From positions 930,001 through 994,000 of the forward strand of contig NZ_CP080387.1 of the NCBI RefSeq assembly GCF_030036535.1: a stretch of 64,000 nt of DNA, in the 5' to 3' direction. This DNA is from Agrobacterium cucumeris (GTDB lineage Bacteria; Pseudomonadota; Alphaproteobacteria; Rhizobiales; Rhizobiaceae). A model generated the notes under the pieces. The model was not told the DNA's origin. It made no database searches and was given only the letters and a program-made list of their open reading frames with translations. Below, piece after piece: positions 50,792 through 60,114 of this stretch. A program made the translations under genes and the position numbers. Numbering within the stretch: the stretch's first letter is position 1; every line of letters starts with the position of its first letter.

Positions 50792-53071
50792 ATGAACGGC
50801 GATCGCATGGACGACAGGGATGTGGATATCGATCTGGCACAGCTTGTTGCAGCCATATGGCGGCGCAAGGGCCGGATCGCGGCCGTCACGCTTCTGGCCG
50901 GCGGCGCCGCCTTCGTGATCGCCAGCATGATGGCGCCCGCCTATAAGGGTGAAGCGCGTGTCCTCATCGAATCCCGCGCGGCCTCTTTCGGTGCTTCACA
51001 GCAATCCAATGCGCCGGCCGAGCCGGTGCTTGATGAATTGACCGTCTCCAGCCAGGTGCAGATCCTGCAATCGGTCGACCTCATCAAGCAGGTCGCGAAA
51101 AACATGAAGCTCTATGAGCTGGAGGAGTTTGATCCGGAAGCGCGTCCTTCGCTGGTGTCGGGCCTGCTGATTGCCGTAGGTCTCAAGAAAGATCCGCTGC
51201 AGGTGCAACCCGAAGAGCGGGTGCTGAAGGCCTTCCGCGAGAAATTGCAGGTCTATCAGGTCGAAAGCTCACGCGTCATCACCGTTGAGTTTTCTTCTGA
51301 AGATCCAAAGCTCGCCGCGGCCATCCCCAACGAGATGATGAAGGCCTATATCGCTCTGCAAAGTGGCGCGAAACTCGACACGAGCACGGAAGCGGCGCGC
51401 TGGCTGGAGCCGGAAATTGCCAATCTGCGCGAGAAGGTACGTGAGGCGGACAGGAAGGTCGCGGATTATCGCGCCTCATCCGATCTCCTGTCGGCCGGGC
51501 AGGGCGAAACGCTTGCCACCCGCCAGCTCAGCGATATCTCGACCGAACTAGGCCGTATTCGTGGAGAGCGTGCGAATGCGGAAGCGCGGGCGGAAGGCGT
51601 GCGCAATGCGCTTTCAAGCGGCCGCCCTCTCGATACCTTCCCGGATGTCGTCGGTTCTCCAACGATCCAGCGGTTGAAGGAAAACGAAACGGGTATCCGC
51701 AGCCAGATTTCCGATCTGACCTCCTCGTTGCTGGAAGGCCATCCACGTATTAGGGCGCTGCGCAACCAGCTGGAAGGCATACAGCGGCAGATTCAGGAAG
51801 AAACTCGCAAGGTGCTGGCAAGCCTGGAAAACGAAGCCAATGTTTCCCGCCTGCGCGAACGGCAACTGGTGCAGCAATTGAACGTGCTGAAATCCGAAAG
51901 CGTGCGCGCCGGGGAGCAGCAGGTCGGCCTGAACGATCTGGAACGCGAGGCTTCGGCCCAACGCCAGCTTCTGGAAACCTATCTCGCCCGTTACCGCGAG
52001 GCGACCTCGCGCGCCGGTTCGGTGGATTCAACGCCCGCCGACGCGCGCGTGATCTCAGGTGCGGTGGAGCCGCGTGAGCCCTATTTCCCGAAAACCGGAG
52101 CCATCACCATCGTCGTCACACTGGCGACCTTCCTGCTCTCCTGCATCGTCGTCATGCTGGTGGAACTCTTCACCGGGCGCGCCTTGAAGCCGGTAGGCAG
52201 AAATCAGGTTCCGCCGCTCTCCGATCCGCCTGCGCCGACGCGTAAACCCGCCGACAGGGACGAGACCACGGATTTGCCGGAGCAACCGGTTGCCACCCAT
52301 CATGAGGCGTCGCCGCCGGCCACCCAGGCCATGCCCGCTGCCGCCTACCAGCAGCAACCCATTGTCGAAGAGGTGCGGCCGTTACCGGTCGTTGCCGCCA
52401 CCACTGCTGCTTCGGCTTCGGTTTTGCCGGTGGAAGAGGTCGCACCTTTGAAAGAAGAGGCGACGAAAGAGGAGATCGAAACCTCCGACGATTTCTCGAT
52501 CGATGCCGTTGCGGGCTTTCTGGCCACCCGTCTTGCCAAACCCGTCGCCGCCGTTGTGTCTCCAGCCGGCGACAGCGGTTCAACTACCACCGTCATGCTG
52601 GCGCGTGCCCTGTCTGAAATGGGCCGCTCGGTCGTTCTCGTCGATATGACGGCCTCGGCCTGTCCCACGCGTCTTATGGTGCCCGAGGCCGGGCTGCCGG
52701 GTGTCATGGATCTTCTGGCGGGCGCTGCTGCCTTTGGTGAAACCATTCACGGTGACCGGCTGTCCGATGCGCATATCGTGCCGCGCGGCAATGCGCAGCC
52801 GCGTGAGGCCATGCGGGCCATCGATCGGCTGACGATGATTCTAAGCGCCCTGTCCGACGCCTATGATACGGTTCTGGTTGAATGCGGCGCGGTGCAGATT
52901 TCGAGCCTTGAAAAAATGCTGCGCAATCTGCCGGCGGAAATCATCGTTTCGGTGCCCGGCAAGGATGGCGAGATGCTGGAAAAGACGCTCGGTGAACTGG
53001 TGGCCCAGGGCTACGAGCAGGCATTGCCAATGACGGGTATGCGCAAGCCGGGTCATCTGAGCGCCGCCTGA
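50792..53071 (+). CDS. Wzc/GumC-like polysaccharide co-polymerase with a degenerate ATPase domain
   Basis: A 759-residue inner membrane protein. Wzz domain with a first membrane helix (residues about 30-50), a long periplasmic coiled coil (about 200-400; READRKVADYR, SSLLEGHPRIRALRNQLEGIQRQIQEETRK), a second helix near 430-450, and a Pro/Ala-rich linker. Residues 570-740 are a tyrosine-kinase-like ATPase fold, but the P-loop reads SPAGDSGSTTT with no lysine and there is no tyrosine cluster at the C-terminus. It should set chain length and connect to the outer membrane lipoprotein, but is probably not a kinase. By order it is uppB. Confidence 0.88.
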   Translation: MNGDRMDDRDVDIDLAQLVAAIWRRKGRIAAVTLLAGGAAFVIASMMAPAYKGEARVLIESRAASFGASQQSNAPAEPVLDELTVSSQVQILQSVDLIKQVAKNMKLYELEEFDPEARPSLVSGLLIAVGLKKDPLQVQPEERVLKAFREKLQVYQVESSRVITVEFSSEDPKLAAAIPNEMMKAYIALQSGAKLDTSTEAARWLEPEIANLREKVREADRKVADYRASSDLLSAGQGETLATRQLSDISTELGRIRGERANAEARAEGVRNALSSGRPLDTFPDVVGSPTIQRLKENETGIRSQISDLTSSLLEGHPRIRALRNQLEGIQRQIQEETRKVLASLENEANVSRLRERQLVQQLNVLKSESVRAGEQQVGLNDLEREASAQRQLLETYLARYREATSRAGSVDSTPADARVISGAVEPREPYFPKTGAITIVVTLATFLLSCIVVMLVELFTGRALKPVGRNQVPPLSDPPAPTRKPADRDETTDLPEQPVATHHEASPPATQAMPAAAYQQQPIVEEVRPLPVVAATTAASASVLPVEEVAPLKEEATKEEIETSDDFSIDAVAGFLATRLAKPVAAVVSPAGDSGSTTTVMLARALSEMGRSVVLVDMTASACPTRLMVPEAGLPGVMDLLAGAAAFGETIHGDRLSDAHIVPRGNAQPREAMRAIDRLTMILSALSDAYDTVLVECGAVQISSLEKMLRNLPAEIIVSVPGKDGEMLEKTLGELVAQGYEQALPMTGMRKPGHLSAA

Positions 53072-53087
53072 CGGACGGAAAACCCTC

Positions 53088-54320
53088 TCAGTCAGTGACA
53101 GACAGGGCGTCCGTTCTTGGTCGTCCGGCGCGAAAACGCTGGATCAGCGCGTAGAGCGCCGGATTGGACTTGATCAGGCTTTTCGTTCTGGCGATGGCGA
53201 CATAGGCCGAGGCCGCTGCGCGCCCCTTCAATGTCACCGGCAGGAATATATCGTGCTGTGCGGTAAAAAGCGGGCACCAGCTGCGTTTGTAAAGCTGGTC
53301 GCCGACGCCGAAATCGAAGAGTGCGGCTTTCTCTCTGCAGGCCCGTTCAATCATCAGCCAGAACAGCAACTCGCCGGGGCTGAGTTCCGAAACCGCCTCA
53401 TCGATCGAGCCGAACTGGCAGATGATGTGATCCTGCTTGCGCGAAAGCCCGGATATGGCGGCAATGACGCCCTCGTTTTCGCCATGCAGTCGAATGGCGT
53501 GCAGCTCCAGAAGACTGTCCGTGCCCGTTTCCGGGAAGTTGGCCAGATCGTAGAAAAAATCCTTCACCGATTGGCTTCGAAAAACATCCGGTATGCCCTG
53601 AGAGGCGAAGCGGGTGGCCTTTTGCCGGAAGAAAGCCTGCAATAACTCGCATTTTTCCTGTGGCGAACGGGCAATCACATGGCTGTAACCGCCCATTTCC
53701 TCGGCTCTGCGGCTCTGGATACGGAATTTCTTCCGCCGCCTCTTGGCATTGACCTGTCGCAGGGTGCTTTCAAAACTCTCCAGCAGCGGCAGTTGAAAGG
53801 CCGGGTTCTGGTTTTCGACGGAGGCCAGATACGAAAGCGGATTGGTCCTGCCGCGCCAGCTGAGCGGTATGTTCTGCAAGGCCAGAATATCCGCCCGGCC
53901 ATGCAGCAGTTTTCGCGCCTCGCGGGCAATCGCCGCCGCCGTCTTGTGTTCCGCCTGTTCGGCAAAGGACGGATCGAAGAGACCGGTATTGATATTGTTG
54001 AAACGGCCGCCCGGAAAACGTGCCTTGCGGATGCCGCTCTCCTGCACGATTTCGAGCGGCAGCAGGAAGACCGTCTTTGCGCTTTGTCTGCCGCGAATGA
54101 TGAGCAATGGGCTTTTCTGGGTCTGTGCCCAGATGGAGCACCAGCCGAACCCCTGATGCAGGGAGTTGAGCGGGTCGCTCTCCATCCGCTCCCAGTCGGG
54201 GCGGATGGTGGAAATGTCGTCGACGAGATCGATCACCAGACGGTCGGCACCCCGCCGCTCGCCTTGCATGGCGCTCGACGCTTTGCCCTCGCTGACTGTG
54301 ACCGGCCCCTCAGCCGCCAT
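53088..54320 (-). CDS. CelD/BcsL-FemAB-like acyltransferase
   Basis: A 410-residue protein with a double GNAT fold of the CelD/FemAB group. The conserved regions are PLNSLHQGFGWCSIWAQTQ near residue 50, KRRRKKFRIQSRRAEEMGG near 195, and in the second half LLELHAIRLHGENEGVIAAISGLSRKQDHIICQFGSIDEAVSELSPGELLFWLMIERACR, LFDFGVGDQLYKRSWCP. Relatives in polysaccharide clusters probably acylate sugars or lipid carriers. It converges on the Wzc-like gene with 16 bases between the stops. By order it would be uppA of the Agrobacterium locus. Confidence 0.85.
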   Translation of the reverse strand: MAAEGPVTVSEGKASSAMQGERRGADRLVIDLVDDISTIRPDWERMESDPLNSLHQGFGWCSIWAQTQKSPLLIIRGRQSAKTVFLLPLEIVQESGIRKARFPGGRFNNINTGLFDPSFAEQAEHKTAAAIAREARKLLHGRADILALQNIPLSWRGRTNPLSYLASVENQNPAFQLPLLESFESTLRQVNAKRRRKKFRIQSRRAEEMGGYSHVIARSPQEKCELLQAFFRQKATRFASQGIPDVFRSQSVKDFFYDLANFPETGTDSLLELHAIRLHGENEGVIAAISGLSRKQDHIICQFGSIDEAVSELSPGELLFWLMIERACREKAALFDFGVGDQLYKRSWCPLFTAQHDIFLPVTLKGRAAASAYVAIARTKSLIKSNPALYALIQRFRAGRPRTDALSVTD

Positions 54321-54417
54321 CCACTCTCTCCGGTTGTTTCGGTGGGACTATATCGCTGAGCGGCAAACAATCGGTTTATAAAATTGCGACCTCAGGGTGT
54401 TGCGCAACGGTTGGCGC

Positions 54418-54645
54418 TTATCCCTGTTTTTTGGGGCCAGCCATCCATTTGATGATGAGCATGGCCGGCAATATCCACAAAAGCCCGCTCAGCACGAAAT
54501 AGACCAGATGCACCCACCAGGGCGATTGCGCCAGCGTCGCCGATGCGATGGCAGTCGCCGCCACGGCGTAGATGACGACGAGGCAGATGATGACGATGGT
54601 GCCGATAAGCGATCTGAGGCGAGGGGGCATGAAATCTTCCATCAT
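54418..54645 (-). CDS. DUF2842 family membrane protein
   Basis: A 75-residue protein. MPPRLRSLIGTIVIICLVVIYAVAATAIA, a short loop (PWWVHLVYFVLSGLLWILPAMLIIKWM) and a basic end GPKKQG match the DUF2842 family of small two-helix membrane proteins found next to heme or cytochrome oxidase genes in alphaproteobacteria. GGGAGA precedes the ATG. It is divergent from the ctaA gene. No function is known. Confidence 0.87.
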   Translation of the reverse strand: MMEDFMPPRLRSLIGTIVIICLVVIYAVAATAIASATLAQSPWWVHLVYFVLSGLLWILPAMLIIKWMAGPKKQG

Positions 54646-54857
54646 GAGCGCATGTCTCCCAAAGTGTCATCGGTTTGGGAAAAAGACATGCGGAAAACAA
54701 AAAATTAGATCGTCTTGGTGATTCGAAGAAGAGGCAGGACGATCTGATATGTAAGCGCGACTATACCGCCGCGACCGGATGCCGCAAACCCTGAGGCCTT
54801 GTTTTGTGGTGCCGGTTGGGGCTAATCAACATGACTGTATGAGGGAGACCTGAAAAG

Positions 54858-55976
54858 ATGCGTTCGAGCAGCATGACGATGGCAAACGGTTCCGCGGAAA
54901 TGGTGGTGGAGGCTGCCCTGCAGAAGCAGGAAAAGAACCGCCGCCTGCTGCGCATCTGGCTGCGCGTCGTTCTCTTCACGCTTTTCTGTCTCGTGCTGGT
55001 GGGCGGCGCCACGCGGCTTACCGAATCCGGCCTGTCGATCACCGAATGGAAGCCCATCCACGGCGCTATCCCGCCGCTTTCGGTTGCCGAATGGGAAGAG
55101 GAATTCCAGCTCTACAAGCGCATCCCACAATATCAGGAAATCAACAGGGGTATGTCGCTTGATGAGTTCAAGACGATTTTCTGGTGGGAATGGGCGCATC
55201 GCTTGCTTGCCCGCGCCATCGGTCTCATCTTCGCCCTGCCGCTCGCCTTTTTCTGGTTGACCGGCCGTGTCGAAAAGCGTTTGCGCCTGCCGCTGGTCGG
55301 TCTTCTGGCGCTTGGCGGTTTTCAGGGCTTTATCGGCTGGTGGATGGTCTCTTCCGGTCTCGTCAATCGCACGGATGTTTCGCAATATCGCCTCGCCACG
55401 CATCTGACCATTGCCTGCCTCATCTTCGCCGGCTGCATGTGGATATTGCGCGGCCTGTCGCATCATTCGCCTGAGGCGGCTGACGAAAATACGGGCAGGG
55501 GCTTTGCCGGCCTGTTGACGGTCCTCTGTCTGTTCCAGATCTATCTCGGCGCGCTGGTGGCGGGGTTGAATGCCGGCCTTTCCTACAATACCTGGCCGCT
55601 GATGGACGGCTCAATGGTGCCGGGCGATCTCTTCCTGCAGCAGCCCTGGTGGATCAATCTCTTCGAAAACCCGAAGACGGTGCAGTTCATCCATCGTCTT
55701 GGCGCCTACACGCTTTTCGCCGCCACGCTGTGGCACATGGTGTCCATTGCCCGTGCACTGCCGAATACGCCACACGCCCGTCGGGCCGTGCTGTTCTTCG
55801 TGCTCGTTTCCATTCAGGCGGCGCTCGGCATCACCACGCTTCTCATGCATGTGGATATCCACGTGGCACTCGCCCATCAGGGCATGGCATTGATCGTGCT
55901 TGGATTTGCGGTCGCCCACTGGCGCGGTTTCATTGGCGAATATCCGGCGCCTGTCGCCGTCGAAGTCAGGGACTGA
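54858..55976 (+). CDS. ctaA: Heme A synthase (COX15/CtaA)
   Basis: A 372-residue membrane enzyme converting heme O to heme A for cytochrome c oxidase. Eight helices in two related halves carry the heme ligands: His in WEWAHRLLAR and the later KTVQFIHRLGAYTL, and His in RLATHLTIACLI and VDIHVALAHQGMAL. The N-terminal GGATRLTESGLSITEWKPIHGAIPP is a hallmark. Type 2 (proteobacterial and mitochondrial) family with no cysteine pair in the loop. GGGAGACC precedes the ATG; an ATG 27 bases later is also possible. Confidence 0.95.
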   Translation: MRSSSMTMANGSAEMVVEAALQKQEKNRRLLRIWLRVVLFTLFCLVLVGGATRLTESGLSITEWKPIHGAIPPLSVAEWEEEFQLYKRIPQYQEINRGMSLDEFKTIFWWEWAHRLLARAIGLIFALPLAFFWLTGRVEKRLRLPLVGLLALGGFQGFIGWWMVSSGLVNRTDVSQYRLATHLTIACLIFAGCMWILRGLSHHSPEAADENTGRGFAGLLTVLCLFQIYLGALVAGLNAGLSYNTWPLMDGSMVPGDLFLQQPWWINLFENPKTVQFIHRLGAYTLFAATLWHMVSIARALPNTPHARRAVLFFVLVSIQAALGITTLLMHVDIHVALAHQGMALIVLGFAVAHWRGFIGEYPAPVAVEVRD

Positions 55977-55982
55977 GCGCGT

Positions 55983-56828
55983 TCAGAACTGCTTCAGCAC
56001 CGTTTTGACAGTAGCTGCGACAGCGAGTTCGTTGTCGCGCTCTTCCGCATTGCTGTCCTCTTCGTGCCATGCGGCCGAAAGGCAGCCATAAGCGAAGGCA
56101 TATTGCAGCAAAACCCGTTCATCCCGCTGCAGCGCTCTCGAAAAAATCGCCGCCATCGAGGCGATGCGCGCTTCGCTGCGCGTCAGATCGAAGCGGTCGA
56201 GTGGATTGGAGAACATGTTGGCGACATCAAGCGCCGCATCGCCGATCAGCCCGGCCGGGTCGATGATGATCCAACCGCGCCCGCTGCGCATGATGTTTTC
56301 GTGATGCAGATCGCCATGCAGCGGCTTCACATCCCGTTGCCGGTCAATCAGCTCCTGCGCCATCGCGGCGGCCTCGATGTAGATGCTCTCCACGCCGCTG
56401 GTGCGATCCTGCTCGGCCTTGCGGAACAGGCTTTCGAAATAGAGAGGCAACGTCAGCAGGCTTGAGGGCGGTGTCTGCTGCGATGGCTGATGGTATTGCA
56501 GCAGAACATCGGCGGCGATTTCCGTCGCAGCATCGTCGTCACCGTCGCGGAACAGCACATCGCGCAGGGTCTCGGCGCCGGCATGTTCCATCAGCAGAAT
56601 ATCATCGGAACGCTCAAGCAGCTCCACGCATCCGACACCCGCGCGCCACGCGATGAAATCCGCACCGCGAAGGCTGTCCTCAAGCCCTTTCTTTTTCAGG
56701 ACTTTGGCGACGGCTGGAGAGCCGTCACCACGCGTCACCGCGTAGACCACCCCGGCCGGCGTGTCGGCAATCTGTTTTGCGGCCTCGATATTCCACAAGG
56801 CCGGAAAAGAGGGGATGGTTCGGCTCAT
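55983..56828 (-). CDS. Aminoglycoside/hydroxyurea phosphotransferase family protein
   Basis: A 281-residue kinase-fold protein of the APH(6)/hur type. The nucleotide loop region is GVVYAVTRGDGSPAVAKVLKKKG, the hinge reads ILLMEHAG, the catalytic motif is LHGDLHHENIM and the metal motif IIIDPAGLIGDAALDVANMF. Related enzymes phosphorylate streptomycin or hydroxyurea; housekeeping members in rhizobia have no proven substrate. It ends near the ctaA stop (convergent) and its start lies about 10 bases after the argC stop, so it may be the last gene of the speB-argC transcript. Confidence 0.88.
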   Translation of the reverse strand: MSRTIPSFPALWNIEAAKQIADTPAGVVYAVTRGDGSPAVAKVLKKKGLEDSLRGADFIAWRAGVGCVELLERSDDILLMEHAGAETLRDVLFRDGDDDAATEIAADVLLQYHQPSQQTPPSSLLTLPLYFESLFRKAEQDRTSGVESIYIEAAAMAQELIDRQRDVKPLHGDLHHENIMRSGRGWIIIDPAGLIGDAALDVANMFSNPLDRFDLTRSEARIASMAAIFSRALQRDERVLLQYAFAYGCLSAAWHEEDSNAEERDNELAVAATVKTVLKQF

Positions 56829-56838
56829 GCAAAAAACC

Positions 56839-57771
56839 TCATGCCGACAGCATCAGTTCCATGTTCTGCACAGCTGCGCCGGATGCGCCCTTGCCGAGAT
56901 TGTCGAGCAGCGCCACGAGGTTGATATGTTCGCCGCCCGGCGTGCCGAAGATGAAGAGCTTCATCGTGTCCTTGCCCGCCAGTTCCTCGGCATCGATGCG
57001 GGAAAGCCCCTTGCTTTCGGCAAGTGGCACCACACTGACGATGTCCTGGCCCGCATAATGGGCGGTGAGCGCGGCATGCACCGTCTCGATGCTCGTGCCT
57101 TCCTTGAGGTCAGCGGCAAACAGCGGCACCTGCACGATCATGCCCTGCGGGAAACGTCCAACGGAAGGCGCAAACAGCGGCGCGCGGTCAAGCTGGCCGT
57201 GAATGGTCATTTCCGGCACGTGCTTGTGGGAAAGCGTCAGGCCATAGAGGAAATTATTGGCGCTGATCGCGTCGTCGCGGCTCTGATCTTCCATCTGCGC
57301 AATCATCTGCTTGCCGCCGCCGGTATAACCGGAAACCGCATTGACGCTGACCGGATAACCATCGGGCAGGATGCCGGCAGCGCGCAGGGGGCGGATGAGG
57401 CCGATAGCGCCTGTCGGGTAGCAGCCCGGATTGGCGACGAAGCGGGCGGAGCGAACCTTCTCACCCTGCTCGCTGTCCATCTCGGCAAAGCCGTAAGCCC
57501 AGTCCTTGTGGACGCGATAGGCGGTGGACGTGTCGATGATGCGGACATTGTTGTTGCCGGCCACCATCGAGACCGCTTCCCGGGAAGCATCATCCGGCAG
57601 GCAGAGGATGGAAATGTCGGCGTTGTTGAGCATATCCTCGCGCATTGCGGCGTTGCGGCGCTCGGCTTCGGGAATGGACAGCAGGTCAATATCGCGGCGA
57701 CCAGCAAGGCGCGTGCGGATCTGCAGACCCGTGGTGCCGTGTTCGCCATCGATGAAGATCTTCGCTGTCAT
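56839..57771 (-). CDS. argC: N-acetyl-gamma-glutamyl-phosphate reductase
   Basis: A 310-residue enzyme of arginine synthesis (type 2 ArgC). It begins [23 protein letters not shown], which is the NADP-binding loop, and has the catalytic cysteine in [10 protein letters not shown] and a His in the C-terminal [12 protein letters not shown] region. The shorter length compared with type 1 ArgC (about 345) is expected. ATG 57771 is preferred over an in-frame start 21 bases upstream. It lies downstream of agmatinase, with rpsI-rplM before that, an order usual in Rhizobiaceae. Confidence 0.95.
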   Translation of the reverse strand: MTAKIFIDGEHGTTGLQIRTRLAGRRDIDLLSIPEAERRNAAMREDMLNNADISILCLPDDASREAVSMVAGNNNVRIIDTSTAYRVHKDWAYGFAEMDSEQGEKVRSARFVANPGCYPTGAIGLIRPLRAAGILPDGYPVSVNAVSGYTGGGKQMIAQMEDQSRDDAISANNFLYGLTLSHKHVPEMTIHGQLDRAPLFAPSVGRFPQGMIVQVPLFAADLKEGTSIETVHAALTAHYAGQDIVSVVPLAESKGLSRIDAEELAGKDTMKLFIFGTPGGEHINLVALLDNLGKGASGAAVQNMELMLSA

Positions 57772-57840
57772 GTCCTTGTCCTGACTTTTCAAAGGGTTGT
57801 AAGGGTATTCGGAATCAGTTTGGCAGGTGCCGTTTTTGTG

Positions 57841-58794
57841 TCAGCCGGCCTTGGCCAGCCGTTCGGCACGCAGGCCAAGCATATACATTGCAACGGTGGC
57901 TCCGGCAATGGCGGTAATATCCGCATGATCGTAAGCGGGGGCCACCTCCACCACATCGGAGCCGCGAATATCAAGCTGGCCAAGGCCGCGCAGAACCGAG
58001 AGAATCTTGGCGCTGGTCGGTCCGCCGGCCACAGGCGTGCCGGTTCCGGGCGCGAAGGCCGGGTCGAGGCAATCGATGTCAAAGGTCAGATAGGCCGGCA
58101 TGCCGCCCGTATGCTTGACGATCAGCGAGGCGATGTCGCTCGCCCGCATCTCCTCCACCTCGTAGCCGTGGAGAATGCGGATGCCGAAATCGTCAGGGGC
58201 ATGGGTACGAATGCCGATCTGGATCGAGCGGTCCGCATCGATCAGGCCGTCACGCACGGCGCGGGCCACGAAGGAGCCGTGGTCGATGCGTTTGCCATCG
58301 TCGAACCATGTGTCCTGATGCGCATCGAACTGCACCAGCGCCAACGGCCCGTGCTTGGCCACATGCGCCTTCAAAAGCGGCCAGGTAATGAAGTGGTCAC
58401 CGCCGAGCGTCAGCAGATAATCCGTCTTGGAGATGATGCTGCGAGCTTCCTTCTCGATCGTATCAGGCGTCTTCCAGTGATTGCCGTAGTCAAGCAGGCA
58501 GTCGCCATAATCGACGGTCGGCATATGGGCGAAGAGGTCACGCGCGAAGGGATATTGCGGATCGTTATCGAAAATTGCCGAGGCCCGGCGGATGGCCTGC
58601 GGCCCGAAGCGTGCGCCGGGGCGGTTGGAGGTGGCCGCATCGAAGGGAATACCCCACACCGCCGTCGAGACACCCTTGAGGGTCTTGGTATATTTGCGCC
58701 GCATGAAGGAGAGCACGCCCGCATGGGTCGGGTCGGTGGCGGCCGATGTCAGCGTGGTTGCGGTAAAGGCATGGTCGATGGTTTTGGATGGCAT
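57841..58794 (-). CDS. speB: Agmatinase (ureohydrolase family)
   Basis: A 317-residue binuclear manganese hydrolase. The metal motifs are GGDHFITWP, FDAHQDTWFDD and the later SFDIDCLDPAFAPGTGTP-like block, read here as TFDIDCLDPAFAPGTGTP. GVDPRR-like substrate loops are replaced by RGARFGPQAIR (here PGARFGPQAIRRAS). It makes putrescine and urea from agmatine or acts on a related guanidino compound; assigning the exact substrate needs biochemistry. It sits between the rplM-rpsI operon and argC, all on the minus strand. Confidence 0.9.
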   Translation of the reverse strand: MPSKTIDHAFTATTLTSAATDPTHAGVLSFMRRKYTKTLKGVSTAVWGIPFDAATSNRPGARFGPQAIRRASAIFDNDPQYPFARDLFAHMPTVDYGDCLLDYGNHWKTPDTIEKEARSIISKTDYLLTLGGDHFITWPLLKAHVAKHGPLALVQFDAHQDTWFDDGKRIDHGSFVARAVRDGLIDADRSIQIGIRTHAPDDFGIRILHGYEVEEMRASDIASLIVKHTGGMPAYLTFDIDCLDPAFAPGTGTPVAGGPTSAKILSVLRGLGQLDIRGSDVVEVAPAYDHADITAIAGATVAMYMLGLRAERLAKAG

Positions 58795-58864
58795 TCATCA
58801 CCCCTGTTGCCGTTTGCGCCGAGGGTGCTGTCTTCCTGTTAAAAAAACAAGGGAGGAAACCACG

Positions 58865-58893
58865 AAAAAAGGCGGAACCGAAGTCCCGCCTTT
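58865..58893 (-). terminator. Rho-independent terminator of rplM-rpsI
   Basis: On the minus strand, AAAGGCGG and CCGCCTTT form an 8-bp stem with a 10-nt loop containing ACTTCGGT, followed by a TTT run. Confidence 0.88.
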
Positions 58894-58925
58894 CGAAGTT
58901 CTGAACGAACCGTTCGTCGAAGCGA

Positions 58926-59393
58926 TTAGCGCTTGGAGAACTGGAACGAACGGCGGGCCTTGGCCTTACCGTACTTCTTACGCTCGACAACGCGGCTGTC
59001 GCGGGTCAGGAAACCACCCTTCTTCAGAACGGAGCGCAGGCCCGGTTCGAAGTAGGTGAGGGCCTTGGACAGACCGTGACGAACGGCACCGGCCTGACCG
59101 GACAGACCACCACCGGCAACGGTGGCGATGATGTCGAACTGGCCTGCGCGGGCAGCGGCAACGATCGGCTGCTGAAGGATCATCTGCAGAACCGGACGTG
59201 CGAAATACGTGGTGAAATCGCGGCCGTTGATGATGATCTTGCCAGAACCGGCCTTCACCCATACGCGGGCTACGGCGTTCTTGCGCTTGCCGGTCGCGTA
59301 GGAGCGGCCGAGGGTATCAACCTTGCGGACGTGCACGGGAGCCGAAGCTTCCGATGCCGGGGCGAGGTCTTTCAGAGAGGAAAGATCGGCCAT
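58926..59393 (-). CDS. rpsI: 30S ribosomal protein S9
   Basis: A 155-residue S9 protein. The N-terminal 30 residues are an alphaproteobacterial extension; the core reads [21 protein letters not shown], then [34 protein letters not shown] and the basic C-terminus [17 protein letters not shown], whose last Lys-Arg contacts P-site tRNA. It starts 2 bases after rplM stops, so the two are co-translated. Confidence 0.98.
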   Translation of the reverse strand: MADLSSLKDLAPASEASAPVHVRKVDTLGRSYATGKRKNAVARVWVKAGSGKIIINGRDFTTYFARPVLQMILQQPIVAAARAGQFDIIATVAGGGLSGQAGAVRHGLSKALTYFEPGLRSVLKKGGFLTRDSRVVERKKYGKAKARRSFQFSKR

Positions 59394-59395
59394 TA

Positions 59396-59860
59396 TCAGG
59401 CGCTCCTTACGTTCTTCTTGTTAAGCGCGGCCACGTCGAGAACGGTGGGCTGCTGTGCTTCGTGCGGATGGTTCGAGCCGGCGTAAACGCGCAGGTTCTT
59501 CATCTGGCGACGGCCGAGCGGGCCGCGCGGGATCATGCGCTCGATGGCCTTTTCAACGACGCGCTCCGGGAAGCGGCCTTCGATGATCTGGCGAGCGGTG
59601 CGCTCCTTGATGCCACCCGGGTGACCGGTGTGCCAGTAGTACTTCTTGTCGGAGTACTTGTTGCCGGTGAAGGCAATCTTTTCCGCGTTGATAACGATGA
59701 CATTGTCGCCATCATCGACGTGGGGGGTGTAGGTGGCCTTGTGCTTGCCGCGCAGGCGGGTTGCAACGATGGTGGCGAGGCGACCAACAACGAGGCCTTC
59801 GGCGTCGATGATGACCCACTTCTTCTCCACCTCAGCAGGCTTCTGAACGAAAGTAGACAT
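59396..59860 (-). CDS. rplM: 50S ribosomal protein L13
   Basis: A 154-residue L13 protein. The core runs [75 protein letters not shown] and [21 protein letters not shown] (here [12 protein letters not shown]). It binds 23S rRNA early in assembly. ATG 59860 ([15 protein letters not shown]) is the family start; an upstream GTG in frame would add three residues. First gene of the rplM-rpsI operon. Confidence 0.98.
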   Translation of the reverse strand: MSTFVQKPAEVEKKWVIIDAEGLVVGRLATIVATRLRGKHKATYTPHVDDGDNVIVINAEKIAFTGNKYSDKKYYWHTGHPGGIKERTARQIIEGRFPERVVEKAIERMIPRGPLGRRQMKNLRVYAGSNHPHEAQQPTVLDVAALNKKNVRSA

Positions 59861-60114
59861 GAATTTCACTTTCTAATGTGGACCCGTCATCCTCTTGATT
59901 GAATAAGAGCATACGGGCGTTTCTTGTTGCTTGGTTTGGTTGCCCTGAGGCTAACCGCAAATGACCCTATTCCGGCTGGAATCCGATCTGGCGCGCTTAT
60001 ACGGTGCGCCGGAGAATGCGTCAATATGACGTTTTTTGAAGGCCTTAAAAATAACCAAGCAAAAACAATAGTTTATTAGTGTGGTAATATTTTACCACAT
60101 AAAATCGGCCTGTT

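Noticed and set aside
56761..58842. A 693-residue plus-strand frame opposite argC and agmatinase
   Set aside because: Antisense to two conserved housekeeping genes with complete motifs; no ribosome site or domain.
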